DNA of 64,000 nt from an uncultured Flavobacteriales bacterium (GCA_937901255.1 CALCHN010000028.1:95502-159501), one strand, 5' to 3'; positions 52,891 through 61,407 are shown, numbered from the stretch's first letter. Made by a program: numbers and translations. Notes: generated by a model from the letters alone, not told the origin.

Positions 52891-55020
52891 TTACAAACTA
52901 TTTAAAGTCTTATCATCCACCAAATTAGGTAAGGTAACTTTTAATCCCGGAGTTCGTTCCATTTCGCGTTTTATGGCAAAAATAGCTTCTGAGTTTCTTG
53001 CCCAACTTCTTCGGGCTATGCCATTATTCACATCCCAAAAAAGCATAGATTTTAATCTTCTATCGGCATCGGCAGAACCATCTAAGGTCATTCCGAAACC
53101 ACCATTAATTACTTCGCCCCAGCCAACACCACCGCCATTGTGTATAGAAACCCAAGTAGCCCCTCTAAAACTATCTCCAATAACATTATGTATTGCCATG
53201 TCAGCAGTAAAAGCAGAGCCATCATAAATATTAGAAGTTTCTCTATAAGGTGAATCTGTTCCAGAAACATCATGATGGTCTCGTCCTAAATTAACAGGGG
53301 CGGAAAGTCGTCCACTGGCAACAGCTTTGTTAAAAGCTTCGGCAATTTTTATTCTTCCTTCGGCATCGGCATATAAAATTCTGGCTTGAGAACCAACTAC
53401 CAACTTGTTTTCTTGAGCTCCTTTAATCCAAGTAATGTTATCTTGCATTTGTTGTTTTATTTCGTCAGGAGAGGTTTTTATCATTTCTTCCAGCACTTCG
53501 CAAGCAATGTCATCTGTAATTTTTAAATCTTCTGGTTTTCCTGAGGTACATACCCAACGGAAAGGTCCAAATCCGTAGTCGAAACACATAGGACCCATAA
53601 TATCCTGAACGTAAGAAGGGTAAGCAAAAGCCCCTCCCTGACCTCCCCGAAGGGGAGGAGTGTTAGTAAAGTTGCCATCAGCATCTTTATAAATAGCAGC
53701 ATCTGCTCTTGATGCTTCTAAAAGGAATGCGTTTCCATAGTCGAAAAAATAAGTCCCACGCTTAGCATGCTTGTTTATTGCAGCAACTTGTCTGCGAAGG
53801 CTTTCTTGCACTTTTTGTTTAAATAATTCAGGATTATTCGCCATCATTTCATTGCTTTCTTCGTAGCTTAACCCAACAGGATAATAACCTCCCGCCCAAG
53901 GATTGTGTAAGGAAGTTTGGTCGGAACCTAAATCTATGTAAATTCCTGCTTCATCAAATTTCTCCCAAACATCCACTACATTGCCATCATAAGCAATAGA
54001 AACCACTTCTTTATTGGCTTTGGCTTGTTGTACTCTTTCGCAAAGTTCATCTAAATCGCTAATTACTTCATCCACCCAACCTTGTTCGTGTCGTTTAAAG
54101 GTTGCTGCAGGATTAACTTCGGCAGTTACCGAAATAACTCCGGCAATATTTCCTGCTTTGGGTTGTGCTCCACTCATTCCTCCTAATCCAGCGGTAACAA
54201 ATAAGAGCCCCTCCCCAGCCCTCCCCGAAGGGGAGGGAGTGTTTCGCAACTCTCTTTGTTTTCTCGCAGCATTCAAAACTGTAATTGTTGTTCCATGCAC
54301 AATTCCTTGTGGACCAATATACATGTACGAACCCGCTGTCATTTGTCCATATTGAGTTACGCCTAGTGCATTAAATTTTTCCCAATCATCAGGTTTGGAA
54401 TAGTTAGGAATCATCATTCCGTTTGTAACCACCACTCTTGGAGCTTCTTTGTGAGATGGAAATAATCCCATAGGGTGTCCGGAATACATTACTAAGGTTT
54501 GTTCATCTGTCATTTCTGACAAATATTGCATGGTTAATAAATATTGAGCCCAATTTTGGAAAACAGCTCCATTACCACCGTAAGTAATTAACTCGTGTGG
54601 ATGTTGAGCAACAGCAGGGTCTAAATTGTTTTGTATCATCAACATTATAGACTTTGCCTGTATTGATTTTCCGGGGTATTCGTCAATTGGTCGGGCATAC
54701 ATTTTATAATCAGGACGAAAACGATACATGTAAATTCTGCCGTATTTTTCTAATTCCTCAGCAAATTCTTTAGCTAAAACAGGATGGTGTTTTGCTTCAA
54801 AATAACGTAAGGCATTTTTTAGGGCAAGTTTTTTTTCTTCAGCAGTTAAAATTTCCTTGCGTTTAGGAGCGTGGCTTACCGTATTGTCAACTTCTTTTTT
54901 TGCTGGTAATTCGTCTGGAATTCCTTGTTGTATTTGCGTTTTAAAAAGCCCCTTGTTTCCCGAAGGGGAAACGTTATTTTCTCGTTTAGGTGCTTGATTA
55001 TTAGCTGTATGTTTATCCAT
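52891..55020 (-). CDS. hutU: Urocanate hydratase with in-frame palindromic-repeat inserts
   Basis: HutU hydrates urocanate in histidine breakdown, using tightly bound NAD. The 709-aa protein has T-A-G-L-G-G-M-S-G-A-Q, D-L-G-S-D-Q-T-S-L-H-N-P, F-D-Y-G-F-G-P-F-R-W-V-C and R-D-H-H-D-V-S-G-T-D-S-P-Y-R-E-T, and is longer than classical bacterial HutU (about 555 aa). Three places are interrupted by GC-rich palindromes translated in frame: about residues 16-23 (V-S-P-S-G-N-K-G-L), 260-272 (N-T-P-S-P-S-G-R-A-G-E-G) and 453-464 (N-T-P-P-L-R-G-G-Q-G-G). All lie outside the named motifs, so the enzyme is probably still active. No other hut gene is in the window. Confidence 0.93.
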   Translation of the reverse strand: MDKHTANNQAPKRENNVSPSGNKGLFKTQIQQGIPDELPAKKEVDNTVSHAPKRKEILTAEEKKLALKNALRYFEAKHHPVLAKEFAEELEKYGRIYMYRFRPDYKMYARPIDEYPGKSIQAKSIMLMIQNNLDPAVAQHPHELITYGGNGAVFQNWAQYLLTMQYLSEMTDEQTLVMYSGHPMGLFPSHKEAPRVVVTNGMMIPNYSKPDDWEKFNALGVTQYGQMTAGSYMYIGPQGIVHGTTITVLNAARKQRELRNTPSPSGRAGEGLLFVTAGLGGMSGAQPKAGNIAGVISVTAEVNPAATFKRHEQGWVDEVISDLDELCERVQQAKANKEVVSIAYDGNVVDVWEKFDEAGIYIDLGSDQTSLHNPWAGGYYPVGLSYEESNEMMANNPELFKQKVQESLRRQVAAINKHAKRGTYFFDYGNAFLLEASRADAAIYKDADGNFTNTPPLRGGQGGAFAYPSYVQDIMGPMCFDYGFGPFRWVCTSGKPEDLKITDDIACEVLEEMIKTSPDEIKQQMQDNITWIKGAQENKLVVGSQARILYADAEGRIKIAEAFNKAVASGRLSAPVNLGRDHHDVSGTDSPYRETSNIYDGSAFTADMAIHNVIGDSFRGATWVSIHNGGGVGWGEVINGGFGMTLDGSADADRRLKSMLFWDVNNGIARRSWARNSEAIFAIKREMERTPGLKVTLPNLVDDKTLNSL
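53629..53664. repeat. Palindromic repeat inside hutU (third insert)
   Basis: The segment contains CCTCCCC-GAAG-GGGAGG, preceded by AGCCCCTCCCTGA. It keeps the reading frame and encodes N-T-P-P-L-R-G-G-Q-G-G-A. Confidence 0.85.
54205..54241. repeat. Palindromic repeat inside hutU (second insert)
   Basis: The segment contains CCCTCCCC-GAAG-GGGAGGG, preceded by GAGCCCCTCCCCAG. It keeps the reading frame and encodes N-T-P-S-P-S-G-R-A-G-E-G-L. Confidence 0.85.
54951..54972. repeat. Palindromic repeat inside hutU (N-terminal insert)
   Basis: GTTTCCC-GAAG-GGGAAAC (54955-54972) has the same GAAG loop as the other copies and is next to AGCCCCTT. It encodes the N-terminal N-V-S-P-S-G-N-K-G-L. Confidence 0.7.
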
Positions 55021-55043
55021 AATGTATTAAAGTAAAAAAATTA

Positions 55044-55235
55044 TCATTTTTTGTTTTTATAGCCCCCTTCGGGGGTTGGGGGCTTCTTTCTATCAAACCC
55101 ATAAGGACAATGTCTGCAACCATTTTGGCAGCAATACCCACGTTTTAGCAAGTACTTTTCAGTAAATACTCGGTAACCTTCGGGGGTAAGGTAATAATCG
55201 TCTTTTTCTAATTTATTATTTGAATAATCACTCAT
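55044..55235 (-). CDS. DUF5522-family cysteine-rich small protein
   Basis: This 63-aa protein has Y-Y-L-T-P-E-G-Y-R-V-F-T-E-K-Y, then G-Y-C-C-Q-N-G-C-R-H-C-P-Y-G, the core of DUF5522, whose cysteines probably bind metal. The tail P-P-T-P-E-G-G-Y-K is encoded by a palindromic repeat (55061-55086), so the natural end may have been just after F-D-R-K. It lies between hutU (23 bases) and the DUF502 gene (7 bases), all in one direction. Confidence 0.82.
   Translation of the reverse strand: MSDYSNNKLEKDDYYLTPEGYRVFTEKYLLKRGYCCQNGCRHCPYGFDRKKPPTPEGGYKNKK
55061..55086. repeat. Palindromic repeat at the 3' end of the DUF5522 gene
   Basis: AGCCCCCTTCGGGGGTTGGGGGCT is an imperfect hairpin of the same GC-rich family. 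It forms the last codons of the DUF5522 frame. Confidence 0.75.
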
Positions 55236-55242
55236 AGTGTAA

Positions 55243-55818
55243 TTAGTCTAATTTAGTAACACCTCCAGACACAATGAATTTCATAAAATCGGCAGATTTA
55301 ACATTTTTTACTGGAGTTACCTGAGAAGCAGGAACAATAAAAAAGTTTCCTGAAAAATTATATGAATGAGGTAAATATACGCCAACTCTATCGTCTGTTA
55401 CTCCTATTTTTTTTAAATCTTCTGCTGTTATAAAACCTAATTTTTCTAGGTTGGAGTCTTTATTAATTTTAACCAATACAGGTTTGTCGAAACTTTTTTT
55501 AGAACCAACAAAAGCTGATAATAAATCTTTTACCGAAGAATAAATAGTTTTAAGCAAGGGAGCTTTGTCAAGAATTTGATTAAATTGAGATTTTAAAGGT
55601 TCTAAAATAATGCTGGAGCCTACTACTCCTAAGATAGTAATAGCAACTATAAGAACCAAAAAGCCCATGCCTGGAATGTTAATTCCTACGGGTATTAATC
55701 CATCAAAAAACTTAAAAAGTTCTACAATAATATAAATGGTTATAGTAACAGGGGCAGCATAAAGTAACCCTCTAAAAAAGTATTTTAAAAACAGTTTAAA
55801 AATAGATTTAGGTTGCAT
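55243..55818 (-). CDS. DUF502 membrane protein
   Basis: This 191-aa protein has two membrane helices (L-Y-A-A-P-V-T-I-T-I-Y-I-I-V near residue 20 and G-F-L-V-L-I-V-A-I-T-I-L-G-V-V-G near 50). A soluble part follows with I-Y-S-S-V-K-D-L-L and V-Y-L-P-H-S-Y-N-F-S-G. This is the DUF502 layout, an inner-membrane family of unknown role. It heads a three-gene minus-strand group with DUF5522 and hutU. Confidence 0.88.
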   Translation of the reverse strand: MQPKSIFKLFLKYFFRGLLYAAPVTITIYIIVELFKFFDGLIPVGINIPGMGFLVLIVAITILGVVGSSIILEPLKSQFNQILDKAPLLKTIYSSVKDLLSAFVGSKKSFDKPVLVKINKDSNLEKLGFITAEDLKKIGVTDDRVGVYLPHSYNFSGNFFIVPASQVTPVKNVKSADFMKFIVSGGVTKLD

Positions 55819-56010
55819 AGTTTGTGTTTTAAAATATGAGCAAAGATACTATAAACCTAAGTTCAATTATTAATTTAAAAATCAGATTTTAACAAAAGTT
55901 ATTATACAAGGCAAGTTCTCTTTCTTAAAAGGTCTGAATTAATAAGTTTTTACATAAATGGAATTAATAAAGTGAAGTTGCTTATTCACTTATTGATAAA
56001 ATGTTAAAAG

Positions 56011-56042
56011 TTTGGTTGATTGAATAATACTTTATACTTTTA
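56011..56042 (+). promoter_or_regulatory. Probable promoter of the repetitive T9SS gene
   Basis: TTTG at 56011-56014 and TACTTTTA (7 of 8 matches to TAnnTTTG) at 56035-56042 are 20 bases apart, followed by a 29-base leader to the ATG at 56072. Confidence 0.5.
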
Positions 56043-56071
56043 CCGTCAAATATTTATAAAAACAAATAACT

Positions 56072-58414
56072 ATGAAAAAAATCTTACTATCTTCTTTAGT
56101 CTTAATGATGGGAGCAGTAGTTTTTGGTCAGACTTCGAATAGAAGCGAACTTAAGCCGGCCCCACAAAATGTGCTTTTAACCAAAAGCCATGAAACTTCT
56201 TTAAAAAACATGAATACCCAAAAAACTTTGGCTTGTGTCGATACCATCAGATATCCTCAAACAAAAGAACAAGTTTTGGGAACTAGTAATTTTTATGTAT
56301 TTGAATTATGGGCAGATGATAATGAATCTATGTCGCAAACTTTTTTATTAAGTGGTTCTACACTTGGAATAACAGGTGTTGAGTTTTTTGGTAGAAATAG
56401 TCCAAATGGTGTGGCAAGTGCAAGTGTTAGAGCATCTATATATAATGTTGACGGGAGTAATAATCCAACAACGGAAATTGCTTTTGCTAACATTACCCTA
56501 TCAGACACTAATTTTAGCTACAGACAAGTAAATTTTGCTCCAATTAATGTAACAGGGAATTATGCTGTAGTAATTAGACCAACAAATGTTGGAGGTATAG
56601 TAGATTTTTATGTGAATGATGTTGCACTTAGTCAATCTTATGATGAAAACTTATCTAGAGCAAAATCAGATTGGTACACATCATCAAATGGAAACTGGGT
56701 AAATATACCTACTTATACAGTTTCAGGATTTACTGGTGGACCATTCGATTTTGAAATGTTAGCTGCACCAAAAATTACTTATACTATAACTACAGATTTT
56801 ACAGCTTCTCCTAACCCTTCTTGTTTAGGAACACCTGTAACCTTTGCCAATAACACCACTCCAACAAGTGTGTTAAGCAGTAGGTTTTACAATTATCAAA
56901 TGTTTAAAAATTATTTTAATGGTGTACCCGATTCTACTTATGTTTATGCATTAGGTGGTACTCCATTGGTTTGGAATGGAAATGCAACTCATGCTTACAC
57001 TACAGCAGCTAATCATAACCCAAAACTATATACCTTGGGTGGATTTTGGAACAGCTGTTTAGATAGTGCTTCTAAAACAGTAACGGTACATCCTTTACCA
57101 ACAGTAACTGCAAATGCTACTTCAACTTCTGTGTGTGCCGGAACGCAAGTTACCCTTACCGGTGGAGGAGCTTCTTCTTACACTTGGAATAATGGTGTAA
57201 CTGACGGTGTAGCTTTTACACCAACTGCTACAACAACTTATACCGTTACAGGTACTAATGCTAATAACTGTCAGAATACAGCTCAAGTTACTGTTACTGT
57301 TAACCCTTTACCAACTGTAACTGCTAATGCATCTACTACAACCGTTTGTGCAGGTGGTCAGGTTACTTTAACAGGAGGAGGAGCTACTTCATACACATGG
57401 AACAATGGCGTGACTGATGGCGTGGCTTTTACCCCAACTGCTACTACTACTTATACCGTTACAGGTACAGATGGTAACAACTGCCAAAATACAGCTCAGG
57501 TAACTGTAACTGTTGCTGCAGGAATTACTGTTACAGCAAATGCAACTGCAACTTCTATTTGTGCAGGAGACCAAGTAACCTTAACAGGTGGTGGAGCTTC
57601 TTCATACGCTTGGGATAATGGTGTAACTAATGGCGTAGCTTTTACTCCTACTGCAACTACTACCTATACTGTTACAGGAACATCAGGTTCTTGTACAGAT
57701 ATTGATCAAATTACTATTACAGTTAATCCATTACCAACTGTTACGGCAAATGCATCTAGTTCATCTATTTGTAATGGAGACCCTGTTACCTTAACAGGTG
57801 GAGGAGCATCTTCTTACTCTTGGGATAATGGTGTAACTGATGGTGTAGCATTTAATCCAACAGCAACTACCACTTATACCGTTACCGGTACAGATGGAAA
57901 TAACTGTCAGAATACAGCTACCACTACGGTTACTGTTACTACTGTTGATGCTACCACCACAACAACAGGAACTACCATTACGGCAAACAACAATAATGGA
58001 ACTTACCAATGGGTAGATTGTGATAACAGCAACCAACCAATCTCTGGTGCTACTAGTCAAAGTTTTACACCTACAGCTACTGGAAATTATGCAGTTGTTG
58101 TAACAGAAAACGGTTGTAGTGAAACTTCTGCTTGTGAAAACATTATTATTACAGGGATAAATGAAGTGAATGCCAACAATAACATTGCTGTTTACCCAAA
58201 TCCTTTTAATGATGTGTTGACTATTTCTTCTGCAAACAGTTTAAGCGGAACTACATTGAAAATTATTGCTGTAACCGGACAAACTTTAACAGAAACAACT
58301 ATCGTTTCAGGAAATACCTATACGTTTGATTTAAACAACTACGCAAAAGGTTTATATTTCGTAGAGATTAATCAAAACGGTAGCTTAAATACTTTAAAAG
58401 TGATTAAGAAATAA
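56072..58414 (+). CDS. Secreted protein with four near-identical Ig-like repeats and T9SS type A sorting domain
   Basis: This 780-aa protein has a signal peptide (A-V-V-F-G-Q), an N-terminal domain of about 210 residues, a PKD-like part (residues 240-340), then four repeats of 70-71 residues. Each repeat runs T-V-T-A-N-A ... C-A-G-x-Q-V-T-L-T-G-G-G-A-S-S-Y-x-W and ends T-A-T-T-T-Y-T-V-T-G-T. A further half repeat and a sorting domain (V-Y-P-N-P-F-N) close it. The DNA repeats start at 57101, 57314, 57527 and 57737. It is probably a surface or matrix protein whose repeat number may vary. Confidence 0.88.
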   Translation: MKKILLSSLVLMMGAVVFGQTSNRSELKPAPQNVLLTKSHETSLKNMNTQKTLACVDTIRYPQTKEQVLGTSNFYVFELWADDNESMSQTFLLSGSTLGITGVEFFGRNSPNGVASASVRASIYNVDGSNNPTTEIAFANITLSDTNFSYRQVNFAPINVTGNYAVVIRPTNVGGIVDFYVNDVALSQSYDENLSRAKSDWYTSSNGNWVNIPTYTVSGFTGGPFDFEMLAAPKITYTITTDFTASPNPSCLGTPVTFANNTTPTSVLSSRFYNYQMFKNYFNGVPDSTYVYALGGTPLVWNGNATHAYTTAANHNPKLYTLGGFWNSCLDSASKTVTVHPLPTVTANATSTSVCAGTQVTLTGGGASSYTWNNGVTDGVAFTPTATTTYTVTGTNANNCQNTAQVTVTVNPLPTVTANASTTTVCAGGQVTLTGGGATSYTWNNGVTDGVAFTPTATTTYTVTGTDGNNCQNTAQVTVTVAAGITVTANATATSICAGDQVTLTGGGASSYAWDNGVTNGVAFTPTATTTYTVTGTSGSCTDIDQITITVNPLPTVTANASSSSICNGDPVTLTGGGASSYSWDNGVTDGVAFNPTATTTYTVTGTDGNNCQNTATTTVTVTTVDATTTTTGTTITANNNNGTYQWVDCDNSNQPISGATSQSFTPTATGNYAVVVTENGCSETSACENIIITGINEVNANNNIAVYPNPFNDVLTISSANSLSGTTLKIIAVTGQTLTETTIVSGNTYTFDLNNYAKGLYFVEINQNGSLNTLKVIKK
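57101..57946 (+). repeat. Four tandem 210-213-bp repeats
   Basis: Units begin at 57101, 57314, 57527 and 57737, each within coding sequence. Neighbouring units share long identical or near-identical stretches with mostly synonymous changes. Confidence 0.85.
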
Positions 58415-58440
58415 AAATTAAATTAATTTAATCTGAAGTT

Positions 58441-58513
58441 ACCTCGGGGCTTGTCCCGAGGTTTCCGCTTTACCTCTCCTTTGGAGAGGTCGAAACTGCC
58501 GATAGTAGTTTCG
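58441..58513. repeat. Three consecutive palindromes upstream of the desulfhydrase/deaminase gene
   Basis: Three palindromes stand in a row: ACCTCGGGgcttgtCCCGAGGT (58441-58462), ACCTCTCCtttGGAGAGGT (58472-58490) and CGAAACTgccgatAGTTTCG-like (58491-58513). They are GC-rich against an AT-rich background and resemble the repeats in hutU and before mtnA. Confidence 0.75.
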
Positions 58514-58521
58514 GGAGAGGC

Positions 58522-58559
58522 AAAAACCCTTTTAGCAATTTTGCTGAAAGGGTTTTTTT
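58522..58559 (+). terminator. Terminator between the T9SS gene and the next gene
   Basis: AAAAACCCTTTTAGCA pairs with TGCTGAAAGGGTTTTT and runs into a T tract. It shows that the open frame from 58451 is not the true start of the following gene. Confidence 0.8.
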
Positions 58560-58570
58560 ATTTTGTTCTG

Positions 58571-58578
58571 TACTTTTG
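58571..58578 (+). promoter_or_regulatory. -7 box TACTTTTG, leaderless start
   Basis: TACTTTTG ends only four bases before the ATG at 58583, so the mRNA should begin at or next to the start codon. Confidence 0.6.
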
Positions 58579-58582
58579 CACC

Positions 58583-59515
58583 ATGCAACACCAACAACTT
58601 CCTCCAATTCCATTGCAACAAGTGAACATTGATTTTCTGGAAGAAAAGCATATACAGCTATTTGTATTGAGAGAAGATTTAATTCACCCTAGCATTTCTG
58701 GAAACAAATGGCGAAAATTGTTTTATAACTTGCAAGAAGCAAAAAATGATGGAAAAAATCAACTGCTGACTTTTGGAGGAGCATACTCTAACCACATTGC
58801 AGCAACAGCTGCTGCAGGAAAGCAATTTGGATTTAAAACTATTGGCATCATTAGAGGAGAAGAACACCTGCCTTTAAACCCAACTTTGCAACTTGCGGTA
58901 GAAAATGGGATGCAGTTAAAATATATTTCAAGAAATTTATATAAAGAAGAGAAATATAACGCTTCATTTTTACAAGAAATGAAAGCTGAATTTGGAGATT
59001 TTTATCTAATTCCGGAAGGAGGCTCTAACGCTTTTGCAGTAAAAGGTTGTACAGAAATTATTAAAAACATTAATATAGATTATGATGTTATTTGTTGTGC
59101 TTGTGGAACGGGAGGAACCATTACAGGAGTTATTGCTGCTGCTGATTCAACAAAAGAAATAATCGGTTTTCCTGCTTTAAAAGGTGGAGGATTTCTAAAA
59201 AATGATATTCAACAACTATTGGCAGACTATCAGCAGCTGTTTGATATAAAAATAAATTCTTCAAAATGGAGTTTAATTACCGACTATCATTTTGGGGGCT
59301 ACGCAAAAACTAATACTGAATTAATTGACTTTGTGAATGATTTTTATCAAAAACATAGCATCCCACTAGATTTAATTTATACAGGAAAAATGCTTTTTGG
59401 GATTTTTCACCTTGCCAAAACGACAGCTTTTTTTAATGGCAAAAAAATTGTTGCAGTTCATACAGGAGGGCTTCAGGGAAATAAAGGGTTTAATAAAATT
59501 AAATTAGGATTTTAA
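58583..59515 (+). CDS. PLP-dependent D-cysteine desulfhydrase / ACC deaminase family enzyme
   Basis: This 310-aa enzyme shows the PLP lysine in S-G-N-K-W-R-K-L near residue 40, F-G-G-A-Y-S-N-H for substrate and cofactor contacts, and the phosphate loop C-G-T-G-G-T-I-T-G near residue 180. The fold-type II family includes D-cysteine desulfhydrase and 1-aminocyclopropane-1-carboxylate deaminase, and the sequence alone does not separate them. The start is set at 58583 (MQHQQLPPIPL). The 44 open codons upstream are made of palindromes and a terminator. Confidence 0.88.
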   Translation: MQHQQLPPIPLQQVNIDFLEEKHIQLFVLREDLIHPSISGNKWRKLFYNLQEAKNDGKNQLLTFGGAYSNHIAATAAAGKQFGFKTIGIIRGEEHLPLNPTLQLAVENGMQLKYISRNLYKEEKYNASFLQEMKAEFGDFYLIPEGGSNAFAVKGCTEIIKNINIDYDVICCACGTGGTITGVIAAADSTKEIIGFPALKGGGFLKNDIQQLLADYQQLFDIKINSSKWSLITDYHFGGYAKTNTELIDFVNDFYQKHSIPLDLIYTGKMLFGIFHLAKTTAFFNGKKIVAVHTGGLQGNKGFNKIKLGF

Positions 59516-59599
59516 AATTTGGGTTAAATGGTTTCAGTAATCAATAATCAACTGTTAATATTTTTGATGAATTAGTATTAGAATAGCTGATATTGCTGC

Positions 59600-59607
59600 T
59601 AACTTTG
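59600..59607 (+). promoter_or_regulatory. -7 box TAACTTTG before the glucosaminidase gene
   Basis: TAACTTTG ends six bases before the ATG at 59614, again implying a leaderless or nearly leaderless mRNA. Confidence 0.6.
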
Positions 59608-59613
59608 CAATTA

Positions 59614-60546
59614 ATGAATTATCGTATTTCCATATTATTAATAGTAATGCTGCTGACAATAAGTTCGGTAGCACAACCTGCTGAAAAGAGAATTACACGC
59701 TCGGAATATATTGAGACTTATAAAGATGATGCCATCAGAGAAATGCATCGTTCGGGAGTTCCTGCCAGCATTACCTTAGCTCAGGGAATTTTAGAGTCGG
59801 GCGATGGAAACAGTCCATTAGCCATGTACGCCAATAATCATTTTGGAATAAAATGCCATTCGGGATGGAAAGGAAAAACCATGCACATTGATGATGATGA
59901 AAAAAATGAGTGTTTCCGAAAATACAAATCGGTTTATGAATCTTTTGAAGATCATTCGGAATTCCTAACAACACGTTCTCGCTATGCTTTTTTGTTTGAA
60001 TTAAAAGTTACCGATTATAAAGGCTGGGCAAAAGGGTTAAAAAAAGCAGGCTATGCTACCAATCCAAAGTATGCCGATTTGCTGATAGATTTAATTGAAA
60101 AACATCAACTTTACGAATACGATAGGTATGCAAAAGTACCTTCTAAAGAACCAAAAAAAGGAAAAACATCTGCCACTTTAGCAAGTTCTGCTTCAAAGAG
60201 TTATACTGTTAAAATGCACAATAACATCAAACACATTATTGTAAAAAAAGGCGATACTTTTTACAGTATTGCAAAAGCCTTTGAAATGAACGAATGGCAA
60301 TTGTATCGTTACAATGATTTGAACAAAAGTGATGTATTGCAAGAAGGACAGATTTTATACCTTCAACCAAAAAGAAATAAAGCTCAAGAAGATTTTCATA
60401 TAGTAAGAAAAGGTGATACCATGAGAAGTATTTCTCAACACTATGGTGTAAAACTTAAAAAGCTGTACAAAAAAAATAACATGATAGTGGGTACTCAACC
60501 CAATGAAGGTCAGAAAATTTCGTTGAGAAAGAAATTAAAAAATTAA
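59614..60546 (+). CDS. Secreted N-acetylglucosaminidase (FlgJ-like) with two LysM domains
   Basis: This 310-aa protein starts at 59614 (MNYRISILLIVMLLTISSVAQ, a signal peptide). The catalytic domain (residues 30-165) has I-T-L-A-Q-G-I-L-E-S-G-D-G-N-S, with the expected glutamate, and H-F-G-I-K-C-H-S, the glycoside hydrolase 73 pattern. Two LysM modules follow (K-K-G-D-T-F-Y-S-I-A-K and R-K-G-D-T-M-R-S-I-S-Q), which bind peptidoglycan. It probably trims cell wall in the periplasm. The seven codons upstream of the chosen start overlap the promoter. Confidence 0.92.
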   Translation: MNYRISILLIVMLLTISSVAQPAEKRITRSEYIETYKDDAIREMHRSGVPASITLAQGILESGDGNSPLAMYANNHFGIKCHSGWKGKTMHIDDDEKNECFRKYKSVYESFEDHSEFLTTRSRYAFLFELKVTDYKGWAKGLKKAGYATNPKYADLLIDLIEKHQLYEYDRYAKVPSKEPKKGKTSATLASSASKSYTVKMHNNIKHIIVKKGDTFYSIAKAFEMNEWQLYRYNDLNKSDVLQEGQILYLQPKRNKAQEDFHIVRKGDTMRSISQHYGVKLKKLYKKNNMIVGTQPNEGQKISLRKKLKN

Positions 60547-60596
60547 TCCAATTACATCAAAAGACTTTTTCTGTTAGGCAAGTGGTATTTCTTACT

Positions 60597-60604
60597 TAAA
60601 TTTG
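60597..60604 (+). promoter_or_regulatory. -7 box TAAATTTG before the acyltransferase gene
   Basis: TAAATTTG matches the TAnnTTTG consensus, 20 bases before the TTG start of the acyltransferase. Confidence 0.5.
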
Positions 60605-60624
60605 TCCCTAAAAATTAATTCGAT

Positions 60625-61368
60625 TTGATAAAGAAAAATATTTTTGGACAGTACCTTTTTCTTAAAAAATTAGTGATAAGAACTTTTGCTTTTATTACTT
60701 ATATAAGGTTTAAGAAAGTAAATTATCCTAAAATAGAAGGTGCTGAATTGTTTAGAGATTTGCCCAAACAGAATGTGCTTTTTGTTTCTAATCATCAAAC
60801 GTATTTTGCAGATGTAGCGTTTATGATTCATGCTATGGAAACTGCCATTTATGGCTACCCTAATGAGATTAAATTAAGAGGAATTTTAGCTTGTCCGTTT
60901 GTAGATTTTTATTTTGTTGCTGCCGAAGAAACAATGAAGTCAGGATTGTTGCCTAAAATTTTAGCTTATGCTGGAGCTATCACCATTAAAAGAACGTGGC
61001 GAGAAGCAGGCAAGTCTATAAAAAGACCCGTTGACCAAGCCGACACTGAAAAAATTAAAATAGCATTGGCAAATGGCTGGGTGGTAAATTTTCCGCAAGG
61101 AACTACTAAAGCTTTTGCCGAAGGTAGAAAAGGTACAGCTCACATCATTAAAAATTATAAACCTATTGTTGTGCCTATTACCATAAATGGTTTTAGAAGG
61201 GCTTTTGATAAAAAAGGACTTTTTATCAAGAAAAAAAATACGGCTTTACAAATGCAAGTGCATCAACCATTAAAAATAGATTATGAAGATAGTGTTGAAA
61301 ATATCTTAAAACAAGTAATGGTGGCTATCAATCAACAAGATGGATACGAAAAATATAAAAGCCATTAA
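60625..61368 (+). CDS. PlsC-like 1-acyl-glycerol-3-phosphate acyltransferase
   Basis: This 247-aa membrane-associated enzyme has N-H-Q-T-Y-F-A-D, an H-x5-D variant of the family's H-x4-D active site, and F-P-Q-G-T-T-K in place of F-P-E-G-T-R for phosphate binding. A hydrophobic segment lies near residue 20 (F-A-F-I-T-Y-I). It would transfer acyl chains to lysophospholipid in phospholipid synthesis. The start is TTG at 60625; no ATG is nearby in frame. The gene precedes a dCMP deaminase. Confidence 0.82.
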   Translation: MIKKNIFGQYLFLKKLVIRTFAFITYIRFKKVNYPKIEGAELFRDLPKQNVLFVSNHQTYFADVAFMIHAMETAIYGYPNEIKLRGILACPFVDFYFVAAEETMKSGLLPKILAYAGAITIKRTWREAGKSIKRPVDQADTEKIKIALANGWVVNFPQGTTKAFAEGRKGTAHIIKNYKPIVVPITINGFRRAFDKKGLFIKKKNTALQMQVHQPLKIDYEDSVENILKQVMVAINQQDGYEKYKSH

Positions 61369-61384
61369 ATCATTTTCAAATAGT

Positions 61385-61392
61385 TAATTTTG
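61385..61392 (+). promoter_or_regulatory. -7 box TAATTTTG before the deaminase gene
   Basis: TAATTTTG includes the TTG at 61390 that might be taken as a start codon, and so argues for the ATG at 61408. Confidence 0.55.
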
Positions 61393-61407
61393 CTGCTTTT
61401 AGAAGAA

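Noticed and set aside
52891..55020. hutU inserts as sequencing or assembly errors
   Set aside because: All three keep the reading frame and match a repeat family also found in intergenic DNA, so insertion is the simpler reading.
57101..57946. Tandem repeats as a CRISPR array
   Set aside because: The units are over 200 bp, fully coding and contiguous without spacers; they are protein repeats.
58451..58582. N-terminal extension of the PLP enzyme
   Set aside because: The 44 codons are translated palindromes and a terminator hairpin, and the promoter -7 box lies inside them.
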